A DNA stretch of 64,000 nucleotides from Streptomyces spiramyceticus (GTDB lineage Bacteria; Actinomycetota; Actinomycetes; Streptomycetales; Streptomycetaceae), in assembly GCF_028807635.1 (NCBI RefSeq), contig NZ_JARBAX010000001.1, positions 1,439,001 to 1,503,000 on the forward strand, written 5' to 3'. The notes under the pieces were generated by a model that searched no databases, was not told the DNA's origin, and was given only the letters and a program-made list of their open reading frames with translations. A program made the position numbers and the translations under genes. Positions within the stretch are counted from its first letter, which is position 1. Each line of letters starts with the position of its first letter. Positions 14,648 through 23,842 of the stretch are shown here, piece after piece.

Positions 14648-15667
14648 ATGACCGCACGGCTTGCCGACATCGCAGCCCAGGCGGGGGTCAGCGAAGCGAC
14701 GGTCAGCCGCGTACTCAACGGCAAGCCCGGGGTTGCCGCGGCCACCCGCGAATCCGTTCTTGCCGCACTCGACGTCCTCGGATACGAGCGCCCCGTCCGT
14801 CTGCGCAGGCGCAGCGCGGGACTGGTCGGCCTCATAACCCCCGAGCTCGAAAACCCGATCTTCCCGGCGCTGGCCCAGGTCATCGGCCAGGCCCTGACCC
14901 GCCAGGGCTACACCCCGGTCCTCGCCACCCAGACCCCGGGCGGGTCCACCGAGGACGAGCTCACCGAGATGCTCGTCGACCGCGGCGTGTCCGGCATCAT
15001 CTTCGTCTCGGGGCTCCACGCGGACACCACCGCCGACATGCAGCGCTACGAGCAGCTGCGCGCCCAGGGTGTCCCCTTCGTTCTCGTCAACGGTTTCTCG
15101 CCGAAAGTCCAGGCGCCCTTCATCTCGCCCGACGACCGGGCGGCGATGCGGCTGGCCGTGACGCACCTGGCGTCCCTGGGCCACACCCGGATCGGCCTGG
15201 CGGTCGGCCCGAAGCGGTTCGTGCCCGTGCTCCGCAAGATCGAGGGCTTCCGGGCCGGCATGCAGGAGCGGCTCGGACTGACCCCCGAGGAGACGGAAGA
15301 GCTGATCCAGCACTCCCTCTACACCCTGGAGGGAGGCCAGGCCGCCGCTGCCGCCCTCGTCGAGCGCGGCTGCACGGCGATCGTCTGCGCCAGCGACATG
15401 ATGGCGCTCGGCGCGATCAGGGCCGCCCGGCGGCTCGGTCTCGACGTACCGCGCGATGTGTCGGTCGTCGGCTTCGACGATTCGCCGCTCATAGCGTTCA
15501 CGGATCCGCCGCTGACCACGATCCGGCAGCCGGTGACGGCGATGGGACAGGCCGCGGTCCGCGCCCTCCTCGAAGAGGTCGGCGGGACACCTGCTCCGCA
15601 CAGCGAATTCGTCTTCATGCCGGAGCTGGTCGTACGCGGTTCAACCGCCTCGGGGCCTCGTCCTTAA
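14648..15667 (+). CDS. malR: LacI-family maltose regulator MalR, second copy
   Basis: Repressor of 339 residues, beginning MTARLADIAAQ as I recall for S. coelicolor MalR (Reg1). HTH: SEATVSRVLNGKPGV; sensor domain from about residue 55; C-terminus PELVVRGSTASGP. There is no ribosome site before ATG 14648, but TACAGT at 14634-14639 sits 8 bases before it, fitting a leaderless transcript starting at the A of ATG. An in-frame ATG at 14624 is a less likely start. Of the two regulators this is the better candidate for the ancestral MalR because of its N-terminus and position. Confidence 0.92.
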   Translation: MTARLADIAAQAGVSEATVSRVLNGKPGVAAATRESVLAALDVLGYERPVRLRRRSAGLVGLITPELENPIFPALAQVIGQALTRQGYTPVLATQTPGGSTEDELTEMLVDRGVSGIIFVSGLHADTTADMQRYEQLRAQGVPFVLVNGFSPKVQAPFISPDDRAAMRLAVTHLASLGHTRIGLAVGPKRFVPVLRKIEGFRAGMQERLGLTPEETEELIQHSLYTLEGGQAAAAALVERGCTAIVCASDMMALGAIRAARRLGLDVPRDVSVVGFDDSPLIAFTDPPLTTIRQPVTAMGQAAVRALLEEVGGTPAPHSEFVFMPELVVRGSTASGPRP

Positions 15668-15741
15668 GACGTAGGGCGTGCGATCAGGAACCGACCGGAG
15701 GATGATCGAGGAGTGGTCCTCATCTGGCAGACTCTCTCCCC

Positions 15742-16626
15742 ATGGGTGACGCGACCGTGAAGACTCTGGAAGGCCGGACGGCCAACGTTCCCTCACCCAT
15801 CGTGGAGGAAGAGGAACGGCAGCCGTCGACACGGCTCGCCGCTCTCAACAGGCTGCGAGCGCCGCGCCGGCCCCGTATCTGGTTCGAAATCCTGCTCATC
15901 GCGGTGAGTTACTGGACGTATTCACTGGTGCGCAATGCGGTACCGGAGCAGCGGGCAGCGGCCCTGCGCAACGCGGACTGGATCTGGGAAGCCGAGAGGT
16001 CCCTTGGTCTTGCCTTCGAGGAATCGGTCAACCGCGCCGTGAATTCGGTGACATGGCTGATCGTGACCATGAACTACTACTACGCGACGCTGCACTTCAT
16101 CGTGACCATCGGCGTCCTGGTCTGGCTCTTCCGCTGTCATTCCGGCCGCTATGCGGCTACCCGTCTGGTGCTGTTCTCGACTACAGGTGTGGCCCTGCTC
16201 GGTTACTATCTGTATCCGCTTGCGCCGCCCCGCCTGATGAACGGGCACCGCTTCATCGACACGGTCCTGGTCCACGAGACATGGGGCTCGATGGCATCAG
16301 GCAACTTCAAGAACATGTCGAACCAGTACGCGGCGATGCCTTCCATGCACATCGGCTGGTCGCTGTGGTGCGGCCTGACGATCTTCGCGCTGGCCTCCGT
16401 GCCCTGGGCGAAGATCCTCGGCCTGCTCTACCCGACGGCCACCCTCGTCGTGATCGTCGCGACCGCCAACCACTTCTGGCTCGACGCGGTGGGCGGCATG
16501 CTCTGCCTGACGTTCGGCTACGCCCTCAGCTTCTCCTGGTACGGCGCGATGCCGCACCGGCTGCCGAAGCTCATAGACGGGCCGCGGCGCCGGATCTGGC
16601 CGGTCCGGGCATACCTTCGGGGATAA
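15742..16626 (+). CDS. PAP2-superfamily membrane phosphatase or phosphotransferase
   Basis: Membrane protein of 294 residues with about six hydrophobic helices after a 50-residue cytoplasmic N-terminus. The acid-phosphatase-like motifs are YPLAPPRLM near 155, PSMHIGW near 201 (catalytic His) and TANHFWLDAVGG near 245 (second His and Asp). This pattern fits the PAP2_3 / Aur1-like branch that acts on lipid phosphates or transfers inositol phosphate. The actual substrate is unknown. The gene follows malR by 74 bases but no functional link is evident. A short hairpin follows the stop. Confidence 0.85.
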   Translation: MGDATVKTLEGRTANVPSPIVEEEERQPSTRLAALNRLRAPRRPRIWFEILLIAVSYWTYSLVRNAVPEQRAAALRNADWIWEAERSLGLAFEESVNRAVNSVTWLIVTMNYYYATLHFIVTIGVLVWLFRCHSGRYAATRLVLFSTTGVALLGYYLYPLAPPRLMNGHRFIDTVLVHETWGSMASGNFKNMSNQYAAMPSMHIGWSLWCGLTIFALASVPWAKILGLLYPTATLVVIVATANHFWLDAVGGMLCLTFGYALSFSWYGAMPHRLPKLIDGPRRRIWPVRAYLRG

Positions 16627-16630
16627 CTCC

Positions 16631-16647
16631 GGGCACACCGTGTGCCC
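16631..16647 (+). terminator. Hairpin after PAP2 gene
   Basis: GGGCACACCGTGTGCCC is a perfect inverted repeat 4 bases after the PAP2 stop codon. Without a T-run it resembles the compact terminators of high-GC actinobacteria. Confidence 0.5.
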
Positions 16648-16694
16648 TCACGGTCTGTGTTGCCTCACTCCCGGTGCGCGATCTTTCGCCCTGC

Positions 16695-16811
16695 CGTTGC
16701 ATGGCGGACGGCGGCGTCGCCGATGGCGTGGGTGGCGGTCCGTACGCCTGCGGTGTGGAGGTGGCGTACGGCCTCGGTGTACGCGGCCGGGCCCGGCCAG
16801 CAGGCGTCCGT
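16695..16811 (-). pseudogene. Relic of an amidohydrolase (YtcJ/amidohydrolase-3 like)
   Basis: On the minus strand about 38 codons read WPGPAAYTEAVRHLHTAG followed by VRTATHAIGDAAVRHA. The THAIGDxAVRHA core is a hallmark of the amidohydrolase-3 family. A stop codon lies in frame just upstream and the homology ends abruptly after RHA, so this is a short decayed fragment. It sits in the 524-base gap between the PAP2 gene and glnE, next to a dispersed repeat. Identification is by motif only. Confidence 0.4.
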
Positions 16812-16922
16812 GGGACGCGGCGCTCATCGCCTGGGCCCGGTCCTACGGCGCGGCGGTTGCGCTGGCGCTGGATGCGCATGTGGCCGACTGCGGGTCGCTG
16901 CTGCGGGGCGGGGTGAGCGCGG

Positions 16923-17137
16923 TGCCTGCGGCGCAGTTCCCCTACCCGCCCCTTCCCGAAACTGGGGGCAAGCCCCCAGACCCCCGGACGCCCTTGGGGG
17001 TCCCCCCGGACGAAGTCTGGGGGAGTGTCCTCAAACGCCGGACGGGCTGAAATGCCGGGGTCTGGGGGCTTGCCCCCCCCACGCGGCGGCAGCCGCAAAT
17101 GTCACAGCCGGGAAGGGGCGGGGTGGGGAAAAGAAAC
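16923..17137. repeat. Dispersed intergenic repeat copy 2
   Basis: A GC-rich block between the convergent PAP2 and glnE genes. It opens with the same segment as copies near 4.57 and 57.72 kb (CAGTTCCCCTACCCGCCCC, then AACTGGGGGCAAGCCCCCAG) and closes with ACGCGGCGGCAGCCGCAAAT followed by GTCACAGCCGGGAAGGGGCG. GGGG/CCCC arms form strong hairpins, so it can act as a two-way terminator here. Confidence 0.8.
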
Positions 17138-17150
17138 GCCACCCGCGCCC

Positions 17151-20138
17151 CTACGCCCCGTAGAACAACTCCTCCACCACCGCCCGAGCCCTCCGCGTCG
17201 TACGTCGGTAGTCGTCCAGCATGTCGCCCACATGGCCGGGGTCGTACCCCAAGTACCGTGCCACCGCAGCCAGTTCACGTCCGTCCGACGGGAACGTGTC
17301 GCCGGCCCGCCCCCGCACCAGCATGACCCCGTTCCGCACCCGCGTAGCCAGCACCCATGCCTCGTCGAGCGTCTGGGCGTCCTCCGTGGCGATCAGGCCC
17401 GCCGCGTGCGCGGCGGCCAGAGCCTCGCGGGTGCGGGTCGTGCGCAGGCCCGGCTCCGCCCAGCCGTGCTGCATCTGGAAGAGCTGCACCGTCCACTCGA
17501 CGTCGCTCAGCCCGCCCCGCCCCAGCTTCGCGTGCAGCGTCGGATCGGCGCCGCGCGGCATCCGTTCCGACTCCATGCGTGCTTTGAGGCGGCGGATCTC
17601 GCGTACCGCGTCCTCGCCCAGCCCCTCCGCCGGATAGCGCAGCGGGTCGGCGAGTTCGATGAAGCGGCGGCCCAGGCCGGGATCGCCCGCGATCGGTTCG
17701 GCGCGCAGCAGCGCCTGGCTTTCCCAGACCAGGGACCACCGCCGGTAGTACGCCGCGTAGGACGCGAGCGTACGGACGAGCGGGCCGCTCTTGCCCTCCG
17801 GACGCAGATCCGCGTCAATCAGCAACGGCGGGTCCGTCGTGGGCAGTTCGAGCAGCCTCCGCATCTCGGCGACCACCGCATTCGCCGCCCGCGACGCCTC
17901 CTGCTCGTCGACCCCCTCGCGCGGTTCGTGGACGAACAGCACGTCCGCGTCGGAGCCGTAGCTCAGCTCGTGCCCGCCGAAGCGCCCCGCCCCGATCACC
18001 GCGAACCGCGTCGGCAGCTCGTCGCCCCACTGTGCGCGCACGGTGGCGCGCAGTGCGCCCGCCAGCGTGGCCGCGTTCAGGTCCGTCACCGCGTTGCCGA
18101 CCCGGTCGACGAGGGCCCCCGGGTCCTGCTCCGCCGGGTTCTCCTCGGTGCCGTACGAGCCGATCAGGTCGGCGGCGGCCGTACGGAACAGCTCCCGGCG
18201 GCGCACCCCGCGTACCGACGCGACCGCCCCCTCGGCGGTGTCCGCACGCCCGACCGCCGCCAGGACCTCCTGTTCCAGATGATCCCGGCCGCGCGGCTTC
18301 AGTCCCTCGGGGTCACCGAGGATCGCCACCGCCTCGGGGGCGCGCAGCAGCAGGTCGGGGGCCAGCCGCCCGGCCGAGAGCACCCGGGCCAGGTTCTCGG
18401 CGGCGGCGCCTTCGTCCCGCAGCAGCCGCAGGTACCACGGTGTCTTGCCCAGCGCGTCCGACACCTTCCGGAAGCCGAGCAGCCCGGCGTCCGGGTCGGC
18501 GGAGTCCGCGAACCACCCCAGCAGCACCGGCAGCAGCGTCCGTTGAATGGCCGCCTTCCGGGTGACCCCGGACGACAGTGCCTCCAGATGCCGCAGCGCG
18601 GCGGCCGGATCGGCGTATCCGAGCGCCTCCAGCCGCTGCCCGGCCGCCTTCGGGCTGAGCCGGATCTCGCCGGGGGCCAGCTGGGCGACCGCGTCCAGCA
18701 GCGGCCGGTAGAAGATCTTCTCGTGCAGCCGCCGTACCACTCCCGCGTGCCGCTTCCACGCCCTGTTCAGCTCCGCGACGGGATCCGTGCGCAGCCCGAG
18801 CGACCGCCCGAGCCGCCGCAGGTCGGCCTCGCCCTGGGGCACCAGGTGGGTGCGGCGCAGCCGGTACAGCTGGATGCGGTGCTCCATGGCGCGCAGGAAG
18901 CGGTACGCCTCGTCCAGCTGAGCGGCGTCGGCCCGCCCCACATAGCCGCCCGCCGCGAGCGCCTCCAGCGCTCCCAGCGTCGACCCGCTGTGCAGCGTGG
19001 CGTCGCTGCGCCCGTGCACCAACTGCAGCAGCTGTACGGCGAATTCGACGTCCCGCAGCCCGCCGGGCCCGAGCTTGAGTTCGCGCTCGACCTGCGCCGC
19101 CGGGATGTTGTCGACGACGCGGCGGCGCATCTTCTGTACGTCGGCCACGAAGTTGTCGCGTTCGGCGGCCTGCCAGACCAGCGGCGAGACCGCCTCGGCA
19201 TACTCCTCGCCGAGCGCCAGGTCGCCCGCCACCGGGCGGGCCTTTAGCAGCGCCTGGAACTCCCAGGTCTTGGCCCAGCGCTGGTAGTACGCGAGGTGGC
19301 TGGACAGGGTCCGTACCAGCGGCCCGTTGCGCCCCTCGGGCCGCAGATTGGCGTCGACCGGCCAGATCGTGCCCTCGATGTTCGTCTCGGAGCAGATCCG
19401 CATGAGGTGGGAGGCGAGCCGGGTGGCGGCGTTCATCGCCTTCCGCTCGTCGGCTCCCTCCGCCGCCTCCGCCACGAAGATCACGTCCACGTCGGAGACG
19501 TAGTTCAGCTCGTGCCCGCCGCACTTTCCCATCGCGACGACCGCGAGCCGGCACATGGCGGCATCGGCGGGTGCGGCCGTACGGGCCATGGCGAGGGCGG
19601 CGCGCAGTGTCGCGGTGGCCAGGTCGGCCAGTTCGGCGGCGGCCTGGGCGACGTCGGTCGTACCGCACACGTCGCGTGCGGCTATGGACAGCAGGCAGCG
19701 CCGGTACGCGACTCGCAGCGTGACCGGATCGACGGCTTCCGCGAGCCCCTGTTCGAATTCCGTGATTCCCGGGTGCAGGTCCACGACCTCGTACGTGACG
19801 AGCGCATGCCAGTCCCTGGGGTGCCGCGCCAGATGGTCGCCGAGCGCCTCGGACGCGCCGAGCACTCCGAGCAGTCGGTCGCGCAGCGGCTTGGCCCTGA
19901 CGAGCGTGTCGAGGAAGACGTGCCGCTCGTCCGGGTCCTGCGCCTCCACCAGGCGTACGAGCCCGAGCAGTGCCAGGTCGGGATCCGCGGTCGCGCCGAG
20001 TGCGTCGAGGAGCACCGGGTCGGTCTTTACGGCCGAGAGCTCGGGGGCGCCGAGGAGCCGCTCGGCGGCGGAGGGATCGGTGAAGCCGTGCCGCAGCAGC
20101 CGAGAGAAGTTGCTGCTTCTGCGCCCCGGAACCGACAT
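17151..20138 (-). CDS. glnE: Bifunctional glutamine synthetase adenylyltransferase/deadenylase GlnE
   Basis: Cytoplasmic enzyme that attaches AMP to a tyrosine of glutamine synthetase and removes it, according to nitrogen status. 995 residues, the usual length for actinobacterial GlnE. It has two nucleotidyltransferase domains, each with a G-G-H-E-L/S-D-x-D motif: GGHELNYVSDVDVIFV near 213 (deadenylase half) and GGHELSYGSDADVLFV near 724 (adenylylase half), each followed by a helical domain ending in DVEFAVQLLQL or DVEWTVQLFQM. The start at 20138 follows AGGAGG; an upstream extension lacks a ribosome site. A glutamine synthetase-like gene lies 6.6 kb away. Confidence 0.96.
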   Translation of the reverse strand: MSVPGRRSSNFSRLLRHGFTDPSAAERLLGAPELSAVKTDPVLLDALGATADPDLALLGLVRLVEAQDPDERHVFLDTLVRAKPLRDRLLGVLGASEALGDHLARHPRDWHALVTYEVVDLHPGITEFEQGLAEAVDPVTLRVAYRRCLLSIAARDVCGTTDVAQAAAELADLATATLRAALAMARTAAPADAAMCRLAVVAMGKCGGHELNYVSDVDVIFVAEAAEGADERKAMNAATRLASHLMRICSETNIEGTIWPVDANLRPEGRNGPLVRTLSSHLAYYQRWAKTWEFQALLKARPVAGDLALGEEYAEAVSPLVWQAAERDNFVADVQKMRRRVVDNIPAAQVERELKLGPGGLRDVEFAVQLLQLVHGRSDATLHSGSTLGALEALAAGGYVGRADAAQLDEAYRFLRAMEHRIQLYRLRRTHLVPQGEADLRRLGRSLGLRTDPVAELNRAWKRHAGVVRRLHEKIFYRPLLDAVAQLAPGEIRLSPKAAGQRLEALGYADPAAALRHLEALSSGVTRKAAIQRTLLPVLLGWFADSADPDAGLLGFRKVSDALGKTPWYLRLLRDEGAAAENLARVLSAGRLAPDLLLRAPEAVAILGDPEGLKPRGRDHLEQEVLAAVGRADTAEGAVASVRGVRRRELFRTAAADLIGSYGTEENPAEQDPGALVDRVGNAVTDLNAATLAGALRATVRAQWGDELPTRFAVIGAGRFGGHELSYGSDADVLFVHEPREGVDEQEASRAANAVVAEMRRLLELPTTDPPLLIDADLRPEGKSGPLVRTLASYAAYYRRWSLVWESQALLRAEPIAGDPGLGRRFIELADPLRYPAEGLGEDAVREIRRLKARMESERMPRGADPTLHAKLGRGGLSDVEWTVQLFQMQHGWAEPGLRTTRTREALAAAHAAGLIATEDAQTLDEAWVLATRVRNGVMLVRGRAGDTFPSDGRELAAVARYLGYDPGHVGDMLDDYRRTTRRARAVVEELFYGA

Positions 20139-20411
20139 GGTGCCTCCTGCTCCGGCGTACAACCGTCCGATCAAGGTCCAAGTCATGAGCCTATCCGCAG
20201 GAGCGGACGGGGCGCCTGCCTCGCCTGGCTCGCCTGGCCAACGGGGGTGGCTCCCGCAAACCACGTGAGATGTACAACAACGTGAGCTTTCACCTTCGGT
20301 GAACCGGATGCCCTGTTGCACCATCTTCACTGCCAGCTCAATCGTCAGCGCAGATCAGCGCCGTCCTGGGCGCCATATCCCGTACCGACGCACACCGAAA
20401 GCACCTTCTCT

Positions 20412-22646
20412 ATGTCGCCCAGGGCCCGTAGTTCCGTTCTGCTGTCACGCCGCAATCTGCTGGGCGTTCTGCTCGCGAGCGTGGTCGTGACGGTGGGGGG
20501 TGTCCAGCTCGCTGTTCCGACGGCTTCCTCCGGGTCCGAAGGCTCTGCCCGCTCGGAAGGCTCTGCACGCTCCGCGGGTCCTGACCGTTCGACCGGTTCC
20601 ACGGATTCCACCGGTGTCACCGGCAAGCCCGCCGCCGCCCCCGTGAAGCCGCTCCGTACCGACGGCGAGTCCGTGGTGCAGATCGTCTCGCACCCGGACG
20701 ACGACCTGTTCTTCCTGAACCCCGACCTCAGCCAGTCGATCCGCTCGGGCCACAGCCTGGCCTCGGTGTTCCTGACGGCGGGCGAGGCGGACGGTGTCAA
20801 CGCGCCCGGCGGCAGCAAGTACGCGGGCATCCCGCGCCCCGCCGCCGACAAGGCCCGGTACGCCGAGGCCCGGCAGAACGGCATTCGCGCCGCCTACGCC
20901 GAGATGGCCACCGGCGACCGCACCAGCCCCTGGCAGCGCTCCGCGATCCGCACGGACGGCGGCGGCTGGGCGGAACTCGACACGCTGAAGGCACGGCCCG
21001 AGGTCAATCTGGTCTGGGTGCAGCTGCACGAGGCGGGCGCGAGCGCCGCGAACCGGCCGAACAGCCTGCACGGACTGTGGGACGGCAAGGTCGAGACGCT
21101 GGAGTCGGAGCTGTCGTCCGGGACCCCGGTCGCCGAGAACTACGCGTACACCAAGGACCAGGTCGTACAGACGATCACCGGGATCCTGAAGCGCTTCGAG
21201 CCGACGTTCATACGGATGCTCGACCCGACGAACGGCCGCGCGGAGACGCCGCACCTGCTCCCCGATCACCAGGACCACATGTACGGCGCCAGGTTCGCCC
21301 AGAAGGCGCTCACGGAGTACGGCAAGACCAAGGGCCACCCGCACTTCAGCGTCCAGAACTACCTGGGCTACCTCAACGGCGAGATGCCGCACGTCCTGGA
21401 TCCGGCCACCGTGCGGGACAAGCTGCAGACGCTGAAGACGTACGCCTGGACCGAGTACCCCAGCAATTACTGCGCCACCGACGCCGGCTGCGGCGACCGC
21501 AAGGTGTCGGGCCGCCCCGCGGGCCCCGGCTGGGCGTACAGCATTCGCTACTCGCGCAACACCAGCACCTCCTGGCTCCAGAGCGGTGCCCAGGAGGGCG
21601 AGCTGTGGGCGTTCTCCGTGCTGGACACGCGGCTGGCGGTCTGGCACCGGGCGCCGGGCGCGAACGGCACGTGGACGGGTCCCCGGCTCGCCGAGGGCGC
21701 GGGTCTGGACAGCGGAATCGCGTCCGAGAAGCTCCCCGACGGCCGAATAGCCATCTTCGGTACCCGTACGTCCTTCGACGCCCCGGCCGGCTACCGCAGG
21801 GACGTCGTCACCAGCGTGCAGAGCACGCCGGGCGGACCGTTCGGTCCCTGGCAGTCCCTCGGGATGCCGCGCCCCGCCCACGCACCCGATTCCCTGGACA
21901 TCAGCGCACCTGCGGTGACCGTCGACCGCGACGGCCGTACGACCGTCTACCTCCGCGACGGCGGCCACGCCCTCAGCTCCCGCACGCAGCTGCCCGACGG
22001 CAGCTGGGCACCGTGGCAGACGCTCGGCGGGCAGCAGGTGTACGGCGATCCGGCCGTCGCCACCGACGCCTCGGGCCGCCAGTACGTCTTCGCGCACACC
22101 CTCACCTCGGCGGTCGCCTGGACCCAGGACGCCCCCGGCGCCCCGATGCGCGGCCCGGTGCCCACGGGGCTCCCCGCGACCACCCTGCCGCTGACCGCCC
22201 GGGCGGACGGTGACGGCGTACGCCTGTACTTCCGCAAGCCCGGCTCCGGCGCCGTCCAGGCGGCCCGCTTCACCGGCGGCGCAACGGCGGCGGCCATTAC
22301 GGCCACCGTCACGGATCTGGGCGGCCGGGCGGGCTTCGGCCCGGTCAGCGCCACCGGTTCCCTGCTGGCGGCCCGGGACGGCTCGGGCCGCCTGGGCACG
22401 GTCGACCTCGCCACCGGCGGGACCGGCGCCACGGGCGCGACGGGCGCGACGGGCACCCCCCGGTGGAACCAGGGCGACTTCCTCTTCGCGGGCGCCCCGG
22501 CGGCAACCACGGACCTGGCGGGCAACACCTCCATCGCGGCGGTGGCCCTCGACGGCCGCCTCTACTGGACCGGCCGGGGCGCTTCCGCCTGGCATCCGGT
22601 GGGCGCGGCGCCGGTCGCGACACAGCTGACGACGCACATCCGCTGA
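20412..22646 (+). CDS. Tat-exported PIG-L family deacetylase with beta-propeller-like tail
   Basis: Secreted protein of 744 residues. The N-terminus has a twin-arginine motif (SRRNLLG) before a hydrophobic helix, then a Ser/Gly/Thr linker built from repeated SEGSAR units. The catalytic domain (about 80-350) shows the zinc site of N-acetylglucosaminyl deacetylases, HPDDDLFF, with a later His in LLPDHQDH. The last 350 residues look like repeated beta strands of a WxxxGG sialidase- or lectin-type fold and include a short GAT-repeat linker. It probably removes acetyl groups from an extracellular or envelope glycan; the substrate is unknown. No ribosome site precedes ATG 20412, so the start is moderately sure. 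Confidence 0.85.
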   Translation: MSPRARSSVLLSRRNLLGVLLASVVVTVGGVQLAVPTASSGSEGSARSEGSARSAGPDRSTGSTDSTGVTGKPAAAPVKPLRTDGESVVQIVSHPDDDLFFLNPDLSQSIRSGHSLASVFLTAGEADGVNAPGGSKYAGIPRPAADKARYAEARQNGIRAAYAEMATGDRTSPWQRSAIRTDGGGWAELDTLKARPEVNLVWVQLHEAGASAANRPNSLHGLWDGKVETLESELSSGTPVAENYAYTKDQVVQTITGILKRFEPTFIRMLDPTNGRAETPHLLPDHQDHMYGARFAQKALTEYGKTKGHPHFSVQNYLGYLNGEMPHVLDPATVRDKLQTLKTYAWTEYPSNYCATDAGCGDRKVSGRPAGPGWAYSIRYSRNTSTSWLQSGAQEGELWAFSVLDTRLAVWHRAPGANGTWTGPRLAEGAGLDSGIASEKLPDGRIAIFGTRTSFDAPAGYRRDVVTSVQSTPGGPFGPWQSLGMPRPAHAPDSLDISAPAVTVDRDGRTTVYLRDGGHALSSRTQLPDGSWAPWQTLGGQQVYGDPAVATDASGRQYVFAHTLTSAVAWTQDAPGAPMRGPVPTGLPATTLPLTARADGDGVRLYFRKPGSGAVQAARFTGGATAAAITATVTDLGGRAGFGPVSATGSLLAARDGSGRLGTVDLATGGTGATGATGATGTPRWNQGDFLFAGAPAATTDLAGNTSIAAVALDGRLYWTGRGASAWHPVGAAPVATQLTTHIR

Positions 22647-22707
22647 GTTTCGCTTCGGCTCGGGGTCTGTCTTCATGGAGAGACCTCGAGCGGAAGGACG
22701 TACCACC

Positions 22708-23208
22708 ATGGACCCCCTGACCAGCCTGGACGGCCGCTACAGCGACAAGAGCGCGATGGCGACCGCCTGGCCCGATGCGGCGGGCCGCCTGGAGCAGGCC
22801 GAGCTGTTCTGGCTGACGACCGTACGTCCGGACGGCCGTCCACACGTCACCCCGCTGCTGGCGGTCTGGCAGGACGACGCGCTGCACTTCTGCACGGGCC
22901 CGCAGGAGCGCAAGGCGAAGAACCTCGCCGCCAACGCGCACGTCGTCCTCACGACAGGGACGAATACCCTCCGCGAGGGATTCGACCTGGTCGTCGAGGG
23001 CGAGGCGGTGGCGGAGACGGACGAGTCACGTCTGCGGCGCCTCGCGGAGGCGTACGAGACGAAGTACGGCGAGGACTGGCACTTCGACGTACGCGACGGA
23101 GCGTTCTACGGCCAGGGCAACCGCGCCGTGGTCTTCCGCGTCGCGCCCACCAGGGCCTTCGGCTTCGGCAAGGACGTCTACAGCCAGACCCGCTGGACCT
23201 TCGGCTGA
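22708..23208 (+). CDS. Pyridoxamine 5'-phosphate oxidase-fold flavoprotein
   Basis: Small cytosolic protein of 166 residues with the split-barrel FMN/F420-binding fold: FWLTTVRPDGRPHVTPLLAVW at 31-50, then GPQERKAKNLAAN, the region that grips the cofactor phosphate. ATG 22708 has GGAAGGA upstream. Families of this type reduce or bind small molecules with FMN, F420 or heme; which cofactor applies cannot be told here. It stands alone, 61 bases after the PIG-L gene. Confidence 0.85.
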   Translation: MDPLTSLDGRYSDKSAMATAWPDAAGRLEQAELFWLTTVRPDGRPHVTPLLAVWQDDALHFCTGPQERKAKNLAANAHVVLTTGTNTLREGFDLVVEGEAVAETDESRLRRLAEAYETKYGEDWHFDVRDGAFYGQGNRAVVFRVAPTRAFGFGKDVYSQTRWTFG

Positions 23209-23235
23209 CCGAGGCCGGGCCTACGCGAGCCGGGC

Positions 23236-23682
23236 CTACGCGCTCGCTTCGAGCACATCCTTCAGATGCTGCTCGTTCCTCGGCATCTCCTTGCGCACAT
23301 TTGGACGCACGACGAGCGGTACGAGCAGCTTGCCTATCCCGTGCGACTCGAAGTCGAGGGCCAGGGTCACCCGCGACCGCTCCCCGTCGCCGATCGGCTC
23401 GATCGTGCCCTTCACATGCCCTCTGACGGGGCCGTCGATACCGTCGATACGCCAGCTCCTCGGCGGATCCAGCTCGGACACCTGCATGGTCATCGGCATT
23501 TCCCGACGCCCTATCCGGCGGGTGACCTTCACTTTCGAACCCACGGCGAGGGGGGCGTCACCCAGCTTGGTCGCCGAGACCGCGCTCTCCTGCCATTCGG
23601 GCATGTGCGAGGGGTCGGTCACGTAGGAGAAGACGTCCTCGGGGCGGCGGTCGATGTCGATCGATTCCTTGATGACAGACAT
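23236..23682 (-). CDS. SRPBCC (START-like) ligand-binding protein
   Basis: 148-residue cytosolic protein of the polyketide cyclase/dehydrase superfamily: it begins MSVIKESIDIDRRPEDVFSY and continues with a typical DPSHMPEWQESAV loop and a C-terminal helix. The start at 23682 has GGGAG upstream. Members bind hydrophobic ligands in a deep pocket. It is divergent from a small secreted protein across a region with an inverted repeat, and so may share regulation with it. Confidence 0.85.
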   Translation of the reverse strand: MSVIKESIDIDRRPEDVFSYVTDPSHMPEWQESAVSATKLGDAPLAVGSKVKVTRRIGRREMPMTMQVSELDPPRSWRIDGIDGPVRGHVKGTIEPIGDGERSRVTLALDFESHGIGKLLVPLVVRPNVRKEMPRNEQHLKDVLEASA

Positions 23683-23783
23683 TTCGCTCCCTTCTTGGTG
23701 CTTTCCCCCAAATGGTCCCACTGGCGCGGATACCCCGCCAGGCCCGCCACCGTGCGTACAGAAGGAAGATCATGTCGTTTATA

Positions 23784-23799
23784 GTTACCAACGAGTAAC
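23784..23799. promoter_or_regulatory. Inverted-repeat operator candidate GTTAC-N6-GTAAC
   Basis: GTTACCAACGAGTAAC is palindromic at its ends and is followed directly by a related half site, GTTACTCACC. It lies in the AT-richer region between the SRPBCC gene and the secreted 98-residue protein, where a promoter is expected. The size and symmetry fit a TetR- or MarR-type operator. The cognate regulator is unknown. Confidence 0.4.
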
Positions 23800-23842
23800 C
23801 CAGTTACTCACCAACTACCTGACGTTGAACAAGGGGAAGCTC

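Noticed and set aside
20289..20303. Small inverted repeat TTCACC-TTC-GGTGAA before the PIG-L gene
   Set aside because: Only 6-base arms and no link to a promoter or stop; not strong enough to call as an operator.
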